A stretch of 64,000 nucleotides of DNA from Syncephalis plumigaleata. Taxonomy: Eukaryota > Zoopagomycota > Zoopagomycetes > Zoopagales > Piptocephalidaceae. A program made the translations under genes and the position numbers. Each line of letters opens with the position of its first letter. The first letter of the stretch is position 1. The DNA lies in NCBI GenBank assembly GCA_025201365.1, contig JAIXMF010000004.1, positions 372,001 to 436,000 of the forward strand, written 5' to 3'. The notes under the pieces are model-generated. The model was not told the DNA's origin. It made no database searches and worked only from the letters and a program-made list of their open reading frames with translations. Below, one piece after another: positions 52,798-64,000 of this stretch.

Positions 52798-53632
52798 TTA
52801 TTATTATTATTGGAATCTATTTCTTTATTTGCATGCACAATACAATCGAGATGATTAAATTCTGAATTTATGATAGACATTAGATAATAGGTACATTTTA
52901 ATAGATCAATTTATTCGAATTATATATGCGCATGTTTCAAGGAGAAGAGGAAGAATGCTTGTAAATAACAGTCTAAGTGATCAAGTATTCCAACAGCATG
53001 GTGATACCACCAATGACAATAGCCTCGACACGACCTTGGCCAATCAAATGGTGATAGCATGGAAGTGTGCATGATCTATAGACACGCTCGTAGAGAACCG
53101 CACACACCACGTCCATTTACTCCATCGCACTAGTAACAATATCAGTGAAAGTGGGAGTGATGGTAATGGTAGCGCCCCCTAACTACAAAGACCTCAGCTA
53201 TCATTCGATGTCATCATTGTGTTACGAAATTGGCACGTGTACCGTTTGTGGACATGCGTGAGAGGGAAGAGCGAGAGAGCGCGCGAGAAGGAGAAAATCG
53301 TTCCAGCGGAAAAAGGAATAGCTTTTTTTTATGTGGCTTGCTTTTGAGGAATGCCAGCCAACCATCATCATTTCATTCTGGTCGCCGCGAATTCAATTTT
53401 AGTAGGTATTAAAACCGACTCGTCTTCTCTCCTTCCTCTTTCCTTTTCAGTTATTTCGTCATCTCAATACTAGTTTATATTCATTTCTTCTCGTTTGTAG
53501 CCTATTGTTTGCAAATATAATTCCATTCATTATTACTAACTAACTTACTCGCTTACTCGCCTGTTTACTCACCTGCTTACTCTTAACTGTGCTATAATCT
53601 ATCGTTTGTTGATAAGCATTCCACTTGACACA
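52798..53632. other. Intergenic, upstream region of the 53633 gene
   Basis: No supported gene. The 60-codon ORF at 53230-53412 is Arg/Glu-rich translation of a purine tract and is not convincing. Pyrimidine-rich ACTCGCTTACTC-like repeats (53530-53590) just upstream of the next ATG look like a 5' leader. Confidence 0.45.
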
Positions 53633-54922
53633 ATGGCAGACACTGCAGTATCCAATGTTACCGCATCCACACCGACCAACAAGACCGATATTCAAGAAAT
53701 CGAAACACCAGTGGTGATTGTAGAAGAGCCAACCACTAGTACTACCAGCGAGAATGTAGTCGTGCCCAGTACAACGAACGAGACTAGCGAGACATTGAAT
53801 AGTTCAAATACCCTACAAGTGGCCAAGGATCCAAATGGTGATGTACCACGTAATTCATTTGATGATATTATTGGTAAATTCGATACATTCCGTCAGAAAT
53901 TACGTGACGGCACATTGGATATCGAAGATAAGGTAGCGATTAGTAACATTGAGCGAGGATTGCGATATAGTAATAATGAATGTATAAAATGGTCTATTTA
54001 TGCAGGATGCTTTTAAGGAGTTGCATGATGCAGTGAATAAAGAGGGCGAGCACGGTCAAGAGGGAGATGAACACAATGATACCGCCAATGGTAGGAGACA
54101 AGGCAGGCATGGAGATGGTCAACAGCAACGTTGGAGTATACGCAAATCAATCCGTTCATTCTGGAGGGGTGATCGATCAGTTGGTGATGAAGGTAAGTTG
54201 ATCAATCAATCATTCAATCAATCAGTCAGCTAGTCAGTCAACTAGTCAATCAAATGAGTAGTATTTTATTACGTATATTGTGCCTTGATTGAATTGAACA
54301 GGTCAAACTTGACTATTGTTGATCTTTCTTTTTACATTAAGAAACATCCTATTATTATATCTAGTTTATTGAATAGCCTTGGTCATTAATATTGTTACTT
54401 TTGTTGTTGCTGTTGTTGTTGTTTCTTTTTTCTGTTACTTTTATTATTATCGCTATATTATTATTATTATTATTATTAGCTGCGGTGTGTCCTCCCGTAG
54501 ATGAGGTAGACGATGAAAATCCTCGAGCTGTGTCCTCGCTCGATTCAGTGCCACCCGCCGATCTTGAGTGTTCCGTTTCCGAGGATCTAGCATCTCCCAC
54601 TAACGATGTACCTGATGAACTAGCCACGCCCACCAGCCCACTACCTGGAAACAAACTGTCACTGGAAAACGCGAATAGCAAAGATGGAAAGGATGATAAA
54701 CGACGTTCCAAGGGCTGGAAGAGCTGGATGTTCTGGCAAGCTGAAACAGGCGTTGTAGCTGCTGCTCCTGCTCCTGCTCCTACTACAATTACTCCAACTA
54801 CTACAATACGACCACTACGACTACTACCACGACAGCCACTACGATCAATACTCCCACAACATCGTCATAAGCTAGTATTGCTATTTCCTCCCTTCATACA
54901 CGTTCATTCATGCGTTCATTGA
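53633..54922 (+). CDS. Uncharacterised Thr/Ser-rich protein
   Basis: The start MADTAVSNVTASTPTNK is in a good context after a CT-rich leader. Three exons. The first contains DDIIGKFDTFRQKLRDGTLDIEDKVAISNIERGLRY, a likely helical unit. The second contains FKELHDAVNKEGEHGQEG and WSIRKSIRSFWRGDRS. The third has an acidic stretch, then DDKRRSKGWKSWMFWQAETG and a Pro/Thr-rich tail. The annotated frame runs to 54922, but a one-base shift near 54800 would give a cleaner poly-Thr tail ending at 54870, so the C-terminus is uncertain. No family is recognised. The basic/aromatic W-rich patches might contact membranes or nucleic acid, which is a guess. Confidence 0.6.
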
Positions 54923-55361
54923 TTCATTGATATTCATTCAGGTCTGTCTAGCGGATCATTTGTTATCCTAGATTGTATGATCTAGGTTAATCGGGTCATA
55001 GTGTTTATTGACACGTCGACATTACCAGTTACATGTTCGTGTGGCGTGTTTATTTATCAATATTATTAGTGATAGATGAACACACTTAGATATCTGCGTT
55101 TGTCGTTTTCTTTCTTATTATTCTTAGTATTATTCTTACTAATAGTCCTATTCACTTAGGAAGCATCTGTTCCATTCGTTCATAATGCACATATGTATGT
55201 ATGTGTATGTGATATGCAAACTATACTTTAATAATAAAGTAATGGTTTGAGTTTCTATCATGTTTGCTATTGATATCACTATCACGTTTATATGTGATAC
55301 CAACTATAAGACAAGCCAATAATATATATATGAATAACATTAACAGTTTTATTTACTAATA
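54923..55361. other. Intergenic between convergent genes
   Basis: 3' regions of the 53633 gene and RBM34/Nop12. AT-rich, nothing else seen. Confidence 0.5.
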
Positions 55362-57083
55362 TTATTTAGATTTCTTTGTTGTCGTTGTGGATGTTCGCTT
55401 CTTCGAAGAAACATGATGCTTGCGTCGTTTAGCTTGTAATTTAATCGGTTTCCCCTTGACTGCTCGTTCTCCCTCGAATGCCTATCATCATCATCATCAT
55501 CATCATTGTTAATCAATCAATTGATGTCTACATATTTTCTCTCATTTCTTTTTCTCCTCTCCAAGCTTACCTGAGCCGAATTTGATGTGGTATTCTGCGG
55601 CTTTCCTGTCGCATTATTGTGTCGTGTGTCAAGACAACGCTGAACACGAATGGTACGTGTGCCCAGTCGACTATCGTGCAAACGCATCGCCAATCCAACC
55701 GCTGATTTGTCTTCAAACTCCACATAGGCGAAACCCTTGCCGACATTCGATTTTCGATCTCGTACCATACGTACATTGACAATACGGCCACAGTCGCCGA
55801 AATGTCGCCATAGCAATTCTTCCTGCGCGTCAAATGATAGATTGCCCACGAACACGCATCGCTTACGGTCGAATCGTGATGATCCCGTTGCTCTGTCCAC
55901 TCGCAAGTGATGATCAAGCAGTACAGCACCATTGGCGGCTAACGCGGCTGTAGCCGATGTCTCATTATCAAATACGACATAGGCATTGAGCGTGTCGCGT
56001 TCCTTGTGAAGTTGCTTAGAGACAAAAGCGATACGACGTGCTAATGGACGGGAGAATGCCTACATAGCTAGTTAGTATACCCACTTATTTAACAATGACA
56101 CTTGGACTGAATATCACAACGTACAATAGAACGGAAACGAATGGATTCCACTTTACCATATTCCGCGAAATATTTCTTAAACGTACGATACTCTGTCTAA
56201 TTATTATTATTATTATCATCATCATTATGGAGTTAGACATAAATGTACCACTTCTTGCATCATTATCCACACTTACTTTGTTCAGTACTGCTGTTGGTAA
56301 ATTACCAACGAATACCGTACGTGCCAATCGAGTTGGATCATCATCGCGTGATGCATGTTGTACCTTGTCCTTTTTACGTGGTCGTATCAACTTCTGATCG
56401 TCCATTTCTACATCTGTTCCATCCGAGTCACTATCATCCGAATCATCTACCGGGCTATGTTGCTCCATTTCAACTTCCATTTTATCTTCTGTATCATTGC
56501 TCTTTGGTGCAACCTTGTGTAGACTATCTGATTCCATGACGGCTAATGCACGAGCACGAGCAATCTTCTCAAACATATCCTCTACCTCCATATCCGATGC
56601 ATTTCGTTTTGATTTCTTCTTTACTGGCTCTGCATTCTTTTTGTTCTTATTCTTTTTTACTTTCTCTACTTGTTGCTTCGTCGTTGCTGCTTCTTTCGTT
56701 TCTTCTTCATCAGCATTAGCATCAGCATGTTTCTCGATAGGTAGATTGGATGGCACACTAGTTGTTGCAGTTTTAATCGGTGTCGTGGTTGATTTTGGCT
56801 CCGCTTTTATCTAGACAATGTACATGGATATCACATATCAATAATGTTATACGGGTATAAATCGATGCTATTCACTTACACTATTGTCAAACAATGCTAC
56901 GAGTTTAGCATCCAAACTTGTATCGCTACTAGTGGTAGGAGCTGCATTTTCCGTCTTCTTGTGTCCTCGCTTCTTTCTCTTAGTCTTTACGGCATCAACA
57001 GGAGCATTCGTCATTGATGTGCTACTTGTCGCCACACTCTGTGTGAATAGCGAGCTAAGCTGACCCGGCACGTAATCAGTCAT
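55362..57083 (-). CDS. NOP12: Nucleolar RNA-binding protein RBM34/Nop12
   Basis: Pre-60S ribosome assembly factor of the nucleolus. The start is MTDYVPGQLSSLFTQSVA. The N-terminal half is Lys/Glu-rich with basic patches and an acidic DDSDDSDSDGTDVEMDD run. RRM1: RLARTVFVGNLPTAVLNK, then across an intron YRTFKKYFAEYGKVESIRFRS and DTLNAYVVFDNETSATAAL. RRM2: DRKRCVFVGNLSFDAQEELLW, CGRIVNVRMVRDRKSNVGKG, FAYVEFEDKSAVGLAMRL. The basic C-terminus ends KRTSTTTTKKSK. Two RRMs with this spacing match RBM34/Nop12. Confidence 0.9.
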
Positions 57084-58418
57084 AATATCGAACGGAATAA
57101 GAAAGGGTAGAGACACCACTTAATCTATACCCTGGTGGTATGTGTGACTGATAAGCGTTAAGAATAAAAATAAAGGAAGAGAAAAAAGAAAAAAAGCTTC
57201 GTTTAGTAGGTGACGATAATGATAGAGTGGGTGCATATACATTTGATGTCAACATGAACATATTACACTTGAAGTTGATATGAACCAGGCAAAAGAATTG
57301 AATCAACATTATACACATGCATACACACACAAAAATTATAGTGGGCTACTGCTAGTAGTAGCAATCGTAGCAACAGCAGCGGTTTTTGTGTTTCTCCCTC
57401 CTCCTCCACCTGCGCCCACTGCGCTTTTTCCCTTTGCTTTCCGCGTCTAACCTCGTTATCTACCTGGCTTTCTACGGTATATTCTCTACTACAAAAAGAC
57501 CTACGCCTGTTTACTAGTATATCCCGCGTACATTTCCGTTGTTTTTTCCTACACTACATTGGCCTATTCAGACTAAAACACCTACTACGTTATCATTATT
57601 GCACTACTGTTTATTTGCAGAAACCAGCACGGACGACGTTGACCTGGCTCAGTCACCTGTTAATCCATACACTACTAGTAGGTTGCTAGCTAAATGCTAG
57701 GCTATACTTGTTATCTATCCTACGAGTAAACGTATACTGACCTATGATTACGACGATTATAGTTATTAGTTGTTTCTAGTGAAGGGGCGTGTAAGCAACA
57801 AGTCTCACTTTGTTCCTCTATACGACATCCCGTTTATCTCTCTCTCTGTCTGTCTGTCTGTCTCTTATTCTCTCTTACTCTCTCTCTCTCTCTCTGTCTC
57901 TTCTACTCTCTCTCTTATTCGCTTCCTTACTCTCTTTCATTGTACTACGACGACAAGTGGCTATTGCCTATTGAGGTAGCATTAGTGGTGAAGATTGGCT
58001 GTCTACGAATACATTGCTAGTGGCAAGGATTTAACTAGCTGTTGGCTAACCATACATTCTGGTGAGTTTCCATACATACATACATACATACATACATACA
58101 CAATATACGTATGTTGTCGTGGCTATGATAGTAAGCGTTTGCCATGTATGGGATGAACTATTGCATTAGGACAATAATCTAATTACAGCACAATCCTATA
58201 AACTACAAGTATAATTAGTATTCTATGTCCGTACAGGAATGAGATACTTGTCCAGTTCATTAGCTGTAGTTTGCCACTAGTCAACACGTTATTGTGTAGA
58301 GAAAAGTCTAGCGAATTGAACCTTACTAATTAGCGTCACCTACTTACTATTATTGTTATTGTTATTGTTATCATTGCCTACCCTTTATTTATAGATATCT
58401 TCCATTATACAGTTGGCC
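57084..58418. promoter_or_regulatory. Divergent intergenic region, NOP12 / Sds3-like
   Basis: A long region with a CT microsatellite (57835-57940) and a CATA repeat (58073-58102). A gtgagt-tag pair around 58062-58394 could be a 5'-UTR intron of the Sds3-like gene. Short ORFs in the CT tract are not supported. Confidence 0.4.
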
Positions 58419-60356
58419 ATGGTAGATGTGAATGGCGCGACTATTACCGTGCCGCCACATTCATTACCCCGATCTGAACCGATTTCTCCGTTGACCACAT
58501 CATCGTATAAGCGCGTCATGGATTCAGATCATACTAATACGACGACAACAGCGGCAGCAGCAGCAGCAACAACACCGAATAGTGTTGATGGTACATCAAC
58601 TGATCATCCCATTTCATCTATCGCTACTACTACTACGAATACTGCAGTAACATCTGCAGAGCAACATGCATCATCAAGATTAGTCAATGGTTAGTGAGCA
58701 TACATGAGAATTCACATGTCCTAACCAATAGAATACATGTACACCGCTAACCTTCGACTTCTTATTTCAGCTATGCTAGCTGTATCAGGTCTAGAGCATG
58801 ATTTGAGTGAACCGATATCATCGCCATTAACCTCACTGGATAGCGATGAGGAACTCGATGACTGGGAACCAGCATGGAAACTCTACCCGTATGGTGGAAC
58901 GATCAATGGCCATGCAGAGAAGGAGAACACTCCCACTGAAACGGAAGAAACGACGAAACAACTCGAATCTAAGAATAGTAAAAGTGTAAAAACTAATGCA
59001 CGTCGACCATTAACGACGAATGGCACAAAGAAACGTACTATTGTGAGTACACGCGGGGAAGCAAGTCGTGAAGCTATTGTTAATAGCACGGAAGAGGATG
59101 AACAAGAAGAGGATGACGCAGAAGATGAAGGCGATTGTGATGGTGACGATGATGAAGATGGAGGAAATTCAATGGTTACTGACTCAAATGGAGCAACATC
59201 CACGAGAGGCAATAACAACGCAGATACACTAAATGGACATGTGAACGGAACTGGTAGACGATTTACGGGAAAGCGTGGTCGTACAAAAACGACTAGAAAC
59301 ACACGAACTACCAAGCAATCATCCATAAATGGTCTAGAAACAAGCCTTGTTAATCATCATAATCAACATCATAATAGTGGTAGTAGCAATAGCAGTAGTA
59401 ATAGTAATCATGAAGATCATCACAATAGTAATATTACTACTGCTGCTGCTAATACCGCTACTAACACTACTACTACAAGAAGTAATAGTGTCAATCATCG
59501 AACTAGTAGATCTACACCAGGTACACCATCTGGTCGTTCTAGTAGACGTGGTACAAGTGAACCTACTGATTCGATCTTTAATGGTGCAACAAGTCGATCT
59601 CGTGATAGAGAAGAGGTGGAAGATGTAGAACTAGATGCAAATGAGCAGAAGGTAAATGATTAGTGATTTGTATTATAGCGTATTATATTCAACTAGTATT
59701 GATATAATTGACTATTATTAGGTGCACAACAAGCGATCAATGAGATGAATCGATTGGAACAGGCATTTTGTCTTTTACGTAAAAGGTAAATAGTTACTGA
59801 GTGTGAGACTATATAAATGCAATTCACTAGAATCTTTGCTAATGGCTTTTTCTACATCATTAGAGTGTATTATGAGAAATTGGTTCGACTACAACAAGAG
59901 GAGTTGCTTATCCGTGAAGGTAATAATCGATGATGATGATGATTATCTTGAAATGATACTAATACTGATTGTATTATAGGTCATCATCCACTCTTCCTTG
60001 ATCAATTACCTAGTGTCGAGGAGAAACATACGTGTAATATGCGTACGGTAGAAGCCAAGCGACAACATCTTATTGCCAATGCGTTGAATATGTTTGAAGC
60101 AAGAAAATATCAAGCTGAATGTCATTTTGAGGTAAATATCCAGAGTCATCATCATTAGTATATTAGTATCGACATTAGTATTTATCATTATTATTATCAT
60201 CTATACACATTGCATTAGACACAGAAATGGGCATTACGTCGATCTATCACTGAACGAATACACGCATGTCGAGTACAACTGGCTGAGGAACGATTCCAAA
60301 CAATTGAACCATTACCAGGACCTGCCTACGATGCACGATCAAGTGCTGGCCCCTAA
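58419..60356 (+). CDS. Sds3-like subunit of an Rpd3L/Sin3 histone deacetylase complex
   Basis: The start MVDVNGATITVPPHSLPR is followed by a low-complexity Thr/Ser/Asn/His region with an acidic EEDEQEEDDAEDEGDCDGDD run and AT-hook-like RGRTKTTRNTRTT. The C-terminal Sds3-like domain is spread over short exons: AINEMNRLEQAFCLLRK, then YYEKLVRLQQEELLIREGHH, PLFLDQLPSVEEK, RQHLIANALNMFEARKYQAE and ALRRSITERIHACR. The family includes Sds3, Dep1 and BRMS1/SUDS3, and I cannot decide among them. The stop is at 60354-60356. Confidence 0.75.
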
Positions 60357-60778
60357 GCGTGTGATGCATGCGATGGCTTCTACAGACGACTATATTCAAT
60401 TGATGTCTGATCCTCATCATCATCATCATTTTCTACATCTCTTTTACAATTATTCACACATTCATCTTTGCGCTTTTTGTTATTAGGTATTTATGTTATA
60501 CCAGATTGTATTACTATTATCTCTATTATCCCATCCTCCTCCTCCTCTTCTTCTTTATGATAGTGCTTATTAGGCTATTCATTTATGTTGTTTTACGCGT
60601 ATCCTTACCTCTAGTCACCTTACATCATCCAACTTGATCATCATGATTGTATGATCATTAAGGAAACAAGTTTCCATTACTCGAATTGCAGTAATAATAA
60701 ATTAATAGTAAAATATTATTAGAAAGTTAAATCAATATGTTTATATACGATAATGATTCCTTCTTGCTTCAAATGTTA
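60357..60778. other. Intergenic 3' of the Sds3-like gene
   Basis: Contains a (CAT)n run near 60410-60428 and CTC/CTT tracts. No gene seen. Confidence 0.5.
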
Positions 60779-60814
60779 GGAAAAAGTCTGTAAACTCAAT
60801 TACAGACTTTTTCC
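60779..60814. repeat. Perfect 15-bp hairpin formed by two facing TIR ends
   Basis: Arms 60779-60793 and 60800-60814 are perfect inverted repeats around a 6-nt loop. The right arm is the outer end of the element at 60803. The left arm has the same end sequence in opposite orientation, …AAAAAGTCTG followed by TA. It could be the end of an adjoining, otherwise unrecognisable element, or part of an end structure. Confidence 0.85.
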
Positions 60815-61337
60815 ATCCAATTTGCGCAGTTAGCCATTTGTTTTTACGAATAAATAATAGTTATAATAACACTTACGTATTTTGTGGTGTGGCAGCGATA
60901 ACTCCACGGTTAATTTGATTTTCGTTGTTTGGACCCCCGTTGTCCTTGTCCTTCTTTCTTTGAACGCTTAGAAGGAACGGCACCTCGTTGGAATTGTGTT
61001 GGAATACGACCATCAGCACGATGACTGCGGATAATCTGAATGAAGTTCAGACATGCAGCCATATCCCGATTCCATACACGATAATCAATAGCTACTTGTA
61101 AGTACATGCATGGCAATATCAACTATACTAGTACACTTGTATCGTTACCTTATAGAATTGATGATGATAGTGATCGCTATCAATAAAGGATTCATTACTA
61201 AATACTGAATTGTTATTATCATGCTGTATCAACTGGCATTTCTATGGTGCTAATGGTGTTAACAATTGTGTTAATCTAATTATTAATGAACTGCAAATGT
61301 TAAAGGATAAATGCGCAAAATGGATGGAAAAACACTG
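60803..61337 (-). mobile_element. 535-bp Tc1/mariner-type element with internal Fanzor-like remnant
   Basis: Terminal inverted repeats 60803-60835 and 61305-61337 (about 33 bp, CAGwsTTTTTCCATCCA…TTTGCGCA) are each flanked by TA at 60801-60802 and 61338-61339, the Tc1/mariner signature. The right 140 bp also occur at the start of the window. The element is far too short for a transposase, so it is non-autonomous or internally deleted. It encloses the Fanzor-like coding piece at 60910-61110. Confidence 0.65.
60910..61110 (-). pseudogene. Fanzor (eukaryotic TnpB-like) C-terminal fragment
   Basis: The reading frame carries IDYRVWNRDMAACLNFIQI, which matches the RuvC-III region of TnpB/Fanzor proteins (…NRD-x-x-A-A-x-x-N-I…, Asp being the third catalytic acid). 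RSHRADGRIPTQFQRG follows, like the usual 'G.RP..F.R' tail, then a Lys/Arg/Gln-rich end. Nothing upstream encodes the N-terminal, RuvC-I or RuvC-II parts, so only the last 65 or so codons remain. Fanzors are known to travel in Mariner-type and other DNA transposons, which fits the surrounding TIRs. The family call rests on this one motif block. Confidence 0.5.
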
Positions 61338-61514
61338 TAGTATACAGATTGCTTCACTCACCTTAGCAAGAACGCAATAATAATAATAATAGTGGAAAAC
61401 ATTTCAACGTGTCTTTTCCCTTCCGCATTCTTGTTATTTAGCGATAGTATACTTTACCGCTTAACAGCTACCGGTAAAACGTTGTCATTTCTACTATAGT
61501 CTTCATATAAGAAA

Positions 61515-63103
61515 ATGGCGCAAGATAAACGTAATAATAGCGATAATAATAGCAGTGGCTCGTTAATCATACGGCCCGCCACTCTATTATTCCGTTCAGT
61601 GCGTACACTAAGCTTTATTCTTTATTTGGTAACGTAAGTGTAGCATTACAATAGCAATATGTAATATTAGTGGTAATAATAAAGTAAATGACCTATTAGC
61701 ATGGCTATCGGACTCAATATTACGCAACTGATCTCCATATTGGTTGCACCATTCTCGCGTCAAACGCTTATTAAAATTAATGCTTGGGTAGCTGGCACTA
61801 TGTGGCGTGCCATGCAGGTAATTACAATAGAGTAATGGTATCATTCATAATGTATCTGTTTATATATTTACATGCTGTTATATAGCGTATTGTTGAGGTA
61901 AGCTAAAGCGTATGATAGGATAATGATTAAAGTATCCTATTAACTAGTAACTAATAACTACCTACATCTGTCTCTATGAATACACACATGTAGCGTCGAA
62001 ATGGCATGGATATCACGTTTTCTGGTGATGAAGTACCGTCCAATGAGAGTGCTATCATCATCAGTAATCATAGTGGATTAGTTGACTTTTACCTTGTAAA
62101 CTCATTGGCAGTACGTAAAAATATGATCAGTCATTGCTCGGTAGGTGACATTTACTTAGTGGATGATCATTACTTTGACTAATAGTTACTCGTAGTATTT
62201 TGCAAAGAATTCGGTAAAATATGCAAGTATCTTCAATGGTTATACGCTTAATATACGTGAATATTAACCATTACCATGTAATACTTAGGTACCATTTTGG
62301 GGTTGGGGCATGTGGGTAAGTCATACCGAGCATACAGCTTTATTTTATTTATCTATTTGTTAAGCAAGCAAGCTAATTTACGTGTACTAGCTTTGTGGTA
62401 TGCTTATGATCAAGCGTAATTGGCTTCAGGTAAGGCTAGTTAGATGCCTAATGACAAGCATGTTCAACTGATGCGCCATGTCAAATAGGATCAGAAAAAG
62501 ATCGAGGCGGTATTTCATCGTATTCGTACTTGGCAACCACCCGTGTGGGTGATCAGTTTCCTAGAGGGAACACGTCTTACACCAAAGAAGTTGGCCGAGG
62601 TAGATGATTATTATTATTATTGTTTATTCATTCATTAGTTATTAACAACATCTAAACTGTCTAGAGTCAAGCATTCTCTCGATCTAGAGGCTTGCCTGTA
62701 TTGCGTAATTTGCTAGCACCACGTACGAAAGGATTCTGCGAGACAGTACACCAACTGCGCAATACACATGTCAAACACGTTTATGGTAGGCTCCTGATTA
62801 CAGGACTACATGCATCTATTGACACGCTACATGTATCGATTAGATTTAACCATTGCTTACTGGCATTGTGAACGAGGCTACGGCCATCCTCCTAGTCTCC
62901 TACGTATGCACACGCATTCAATGCAAGGCCAGTATCAATTCCATGTTCATGTGAAGCGTTATGCTATCGAGGATTTACCGGAAGATGACCAGGGACTGAC
63001 CACTTGGGTACATGAACGATTCCAGGAGAAGGATGCTTTCCTTGAAGAGCTTAAAACATCATGGGTAGAACATCAGGATGTAAGGCGGATTCCTATGGAA
63101 TAA
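61515..63103 (+). CDS. Lysophospholipid acyltransferase (PlsC/LCLAT1 type)
   Basis: Membrane acyltransferase that acylates lysophosphatidic acid or other lysophospholipids. The start is MAQDKRNNSDNNSSGS. An N-terminal membrane helix lies around ATLLFRSVRTLSFILYLVT. The catalytic motif I reads IIISNHSGLVDFYLVNSLAV, where NHxxxxD has His and Asp in place. KYVPFWGWGMWL and CGMLMIKRNW follow. Motif III is VWVISFLEGTRLTPKKLAE. Then come LPVLRNLLAPRTKGFCETV, DLTIAYWH, and a long C-terminus FHVHVKRYAIEDLP … VHERFQEKDAFLEEL. It fits the LCLAT1/AGPAT3-5 branch (yeast Cst26-like). Nine to ten exons, some very short. Confidence 0.88.
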
Positions 63104-63278
63104 TATATATATGCATATGTGGATAGGGCACATTTACATTTGTCTACTATGCGGATTACGTAAATAAATTACATGGTAATGGTTGTCGCTTTTCTTTGAT
63201 ATTCAAGTTGTATATTATATGATTATATCACTTTTAAATTACAGGTAATCGGATGATGGTGATGGTGATGATGACACA

Positions 63279-64000
63279 CTATAAATTACCCAACCAATGC
63301 TGTGCAATACGTTCACTCAATTTCACGCCAATTTTCCTCCTTAGTACCAATTCGTCATCATGCACAAACAGCTGTTGTCGCATACGTTCACTGGGTGCAC
63401 TCAGTAATGCCTCTAATATACTAAGGTGCAAGTACGATTAGGATATAAGAGTATTTGGATGAATGAGCATCGCATCACATCATAGAGGCAAGTCTACCTA
63501 CCATTGTGGAGATGGGTATTTCTGTACAATAATGCTTGCTTTCTCGGCGCTTACTCCTTTGATCGCCATCAGCATAAGCATTGTCGTGTGTTTAATCGAT
63601 TGCGGCGTCGTTTTCCTGCTTATAACCGCGTAATCCTCATAGTTTATCAAATGTGCTTCACTAGGGTGTCGCTCATTATATGCATGTCGCTCCAGATTTA
63701 ATCGTCGTAACTCGTCAGTCTCGATTGTAATGGCATGCAATCGTTTCTCCTGTTCAGTGTACAATTAGCGTTACACTCGTTAATCAATATAATTCACGTA
63801 CTTTGTATATTGCCTCCAATTGTTGAGTCATTGCAGCCAAGTAATCCACTGTTTCCTCGATGGTTCGTGTCTTTTTGAGGAAGAATCCACTGGATACTTG
63901 AACTGATGCTAGTATACCATCAATTCGATCAAGATCAAATGCACGCGCAGCCTCGACTGTATACCCCTCGATGAGATATATAATTTGTGCCAGTCCACTC
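63279..64000 (-). CDS. MUS81: MUS81 structure-specific endonuclease, C-terminal part (runs off the right edge)
   Basis: Catalytic subunit of the Mus81-Eme1 junction endonuclease. Visible at the edge: GLAQIIYLIEGYTVEA (end of the nuclease domain), RAFDLDRIDGILASVQVSSGFFLKKT, RTIEETVDYLAAMTQQLEAIYK. After an intron: RLHAITIETDELRRLNLERH, NYEDYAVISRKTTPQSIKHT and MLMLMAIKGVSAEKASIIVQ (helix-hairpin-helix). The last exon ends KIGVKLSERIAQHWLGNL. These fit the tail of Mus81. The catalytic GDxxxxERKxxxD motif lies beyond the window. Confidence 0.88.

Noticed and set aside
53230-53412. 60-codon Arg/Glu-rich ORF
   Set aside because: It is a purine-tract translation with no domain, lying in the upstream region of the 53633 gene.
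57770-57979. Ser/Leu-rich ORF upstream of the Sds3-like gene
   Set aside because: It is the translation of a CT microsatellite.
59347-59628. Ile/Val-rich ORF inside the Sds3-like gene
   Set aside because: It is another frame of the low-complexity coding exon, whose acidic/Thr-rich reading continues into the Sds3-like domain.
60910-61110. Tc1/mariner transposase as the source of the internal coding fragment
   Set aside because: The sequence lacks DDE/D-type motifs (WPAQSPDLNPIE-like) and shows instead the NRD…A.x.N block of the TnpB/Fanzor RuvC-III region.

Overview
The window is nuclear DNA from a compact, intron-rich eukaryote, almost certainly a fungus. The gene content fits: URC1-type uracil catabolism, Cdc55, Spt20, an Sds3-like protein, RBM34/Nop12, Hrt3/FBXO9, mitoribosomal bL28m and mS29. 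Introns are mostly about 45-90 nt, start with gtaagt and end with tag. Retention of an Integrator subunit (INTS4) and of ACAD8 points away from yeasts and most Dikarya towards an early-diverging (zygomycete-grade) lineage. A Zoopagomycota fungus such as Syncephalis is a guess, not a demonstration.

Layout. 1-147: end of a Tc1/mariner-like element. 395-2850: a block carrying a secreted-protein gene, repeated in inverted orientation at 50308-52797. 3230-10054: SEC61 gamma, EMC7, bL28m, Ku70, LENG1-like. 10844-13033 (minus): the exceptional locus, described below. 13456-16124: two unassigned ORFs and a destruction-box protein head-to-head with APC2 (16412-19469). 19696-26302: FBXO9/Hrt3, URC1, RBM18, uracil phosphoribosyltransferase. 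26386-35735: SPT20, ACAD8, mS29. 35890-43643: INTS4, the PP2A B subunit CDC55, NAXD. 43701-49824: RPC1, the largest subunit of RNA polymerase III. 53633-60356: an uncharacterised acidic/basic protein, RBM34/Nop12, an Sds3-like protein. 60803-61337: a 535-bp TIR element with a Fanzor/TnpB-like coding remnant. 61515-64000: an acyltransferase and the C-terminal part of MUS81.

The locus that stands out is 10844-13033. At first sight it is an imperfect ~80-bp minisatellite. Read on the minus strand, each unit is a complete spliceosomal intron: GTAAGT donor, TACTAAT-type branch site, TATGATAG/CAG acceptor. Successive introns are separated by only three nucleotides. Exon 1 encodes a hydrophobic, signal-peptide-like leader. 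Then 26 introns of 69-83 nt separate 25 microexons, 24 of them exactly 3 nt and one 5 nt, and the last coding exon begins TTC TAA. Joined, the microexons spell a short W/K/G/D-rich peptide with two Cys, one codon per exon. Two of the introns, 904 bp apart, are identical over all 81 nt although their flanking codons differ. I know of no described gene built this way. The closest analogues I can name are schistosome micro-exon genes and aphid bicycle genes, both for secreted proteins and both with larger microexons.

Several housekeeping genes (URC1, FBXO9, APC2 and the 53633 gene) show isolated one-base frame discrepancies, some at homopolymers. These may be consensus errors, so frame arguments elsewhere in the window should be read with that in mind.
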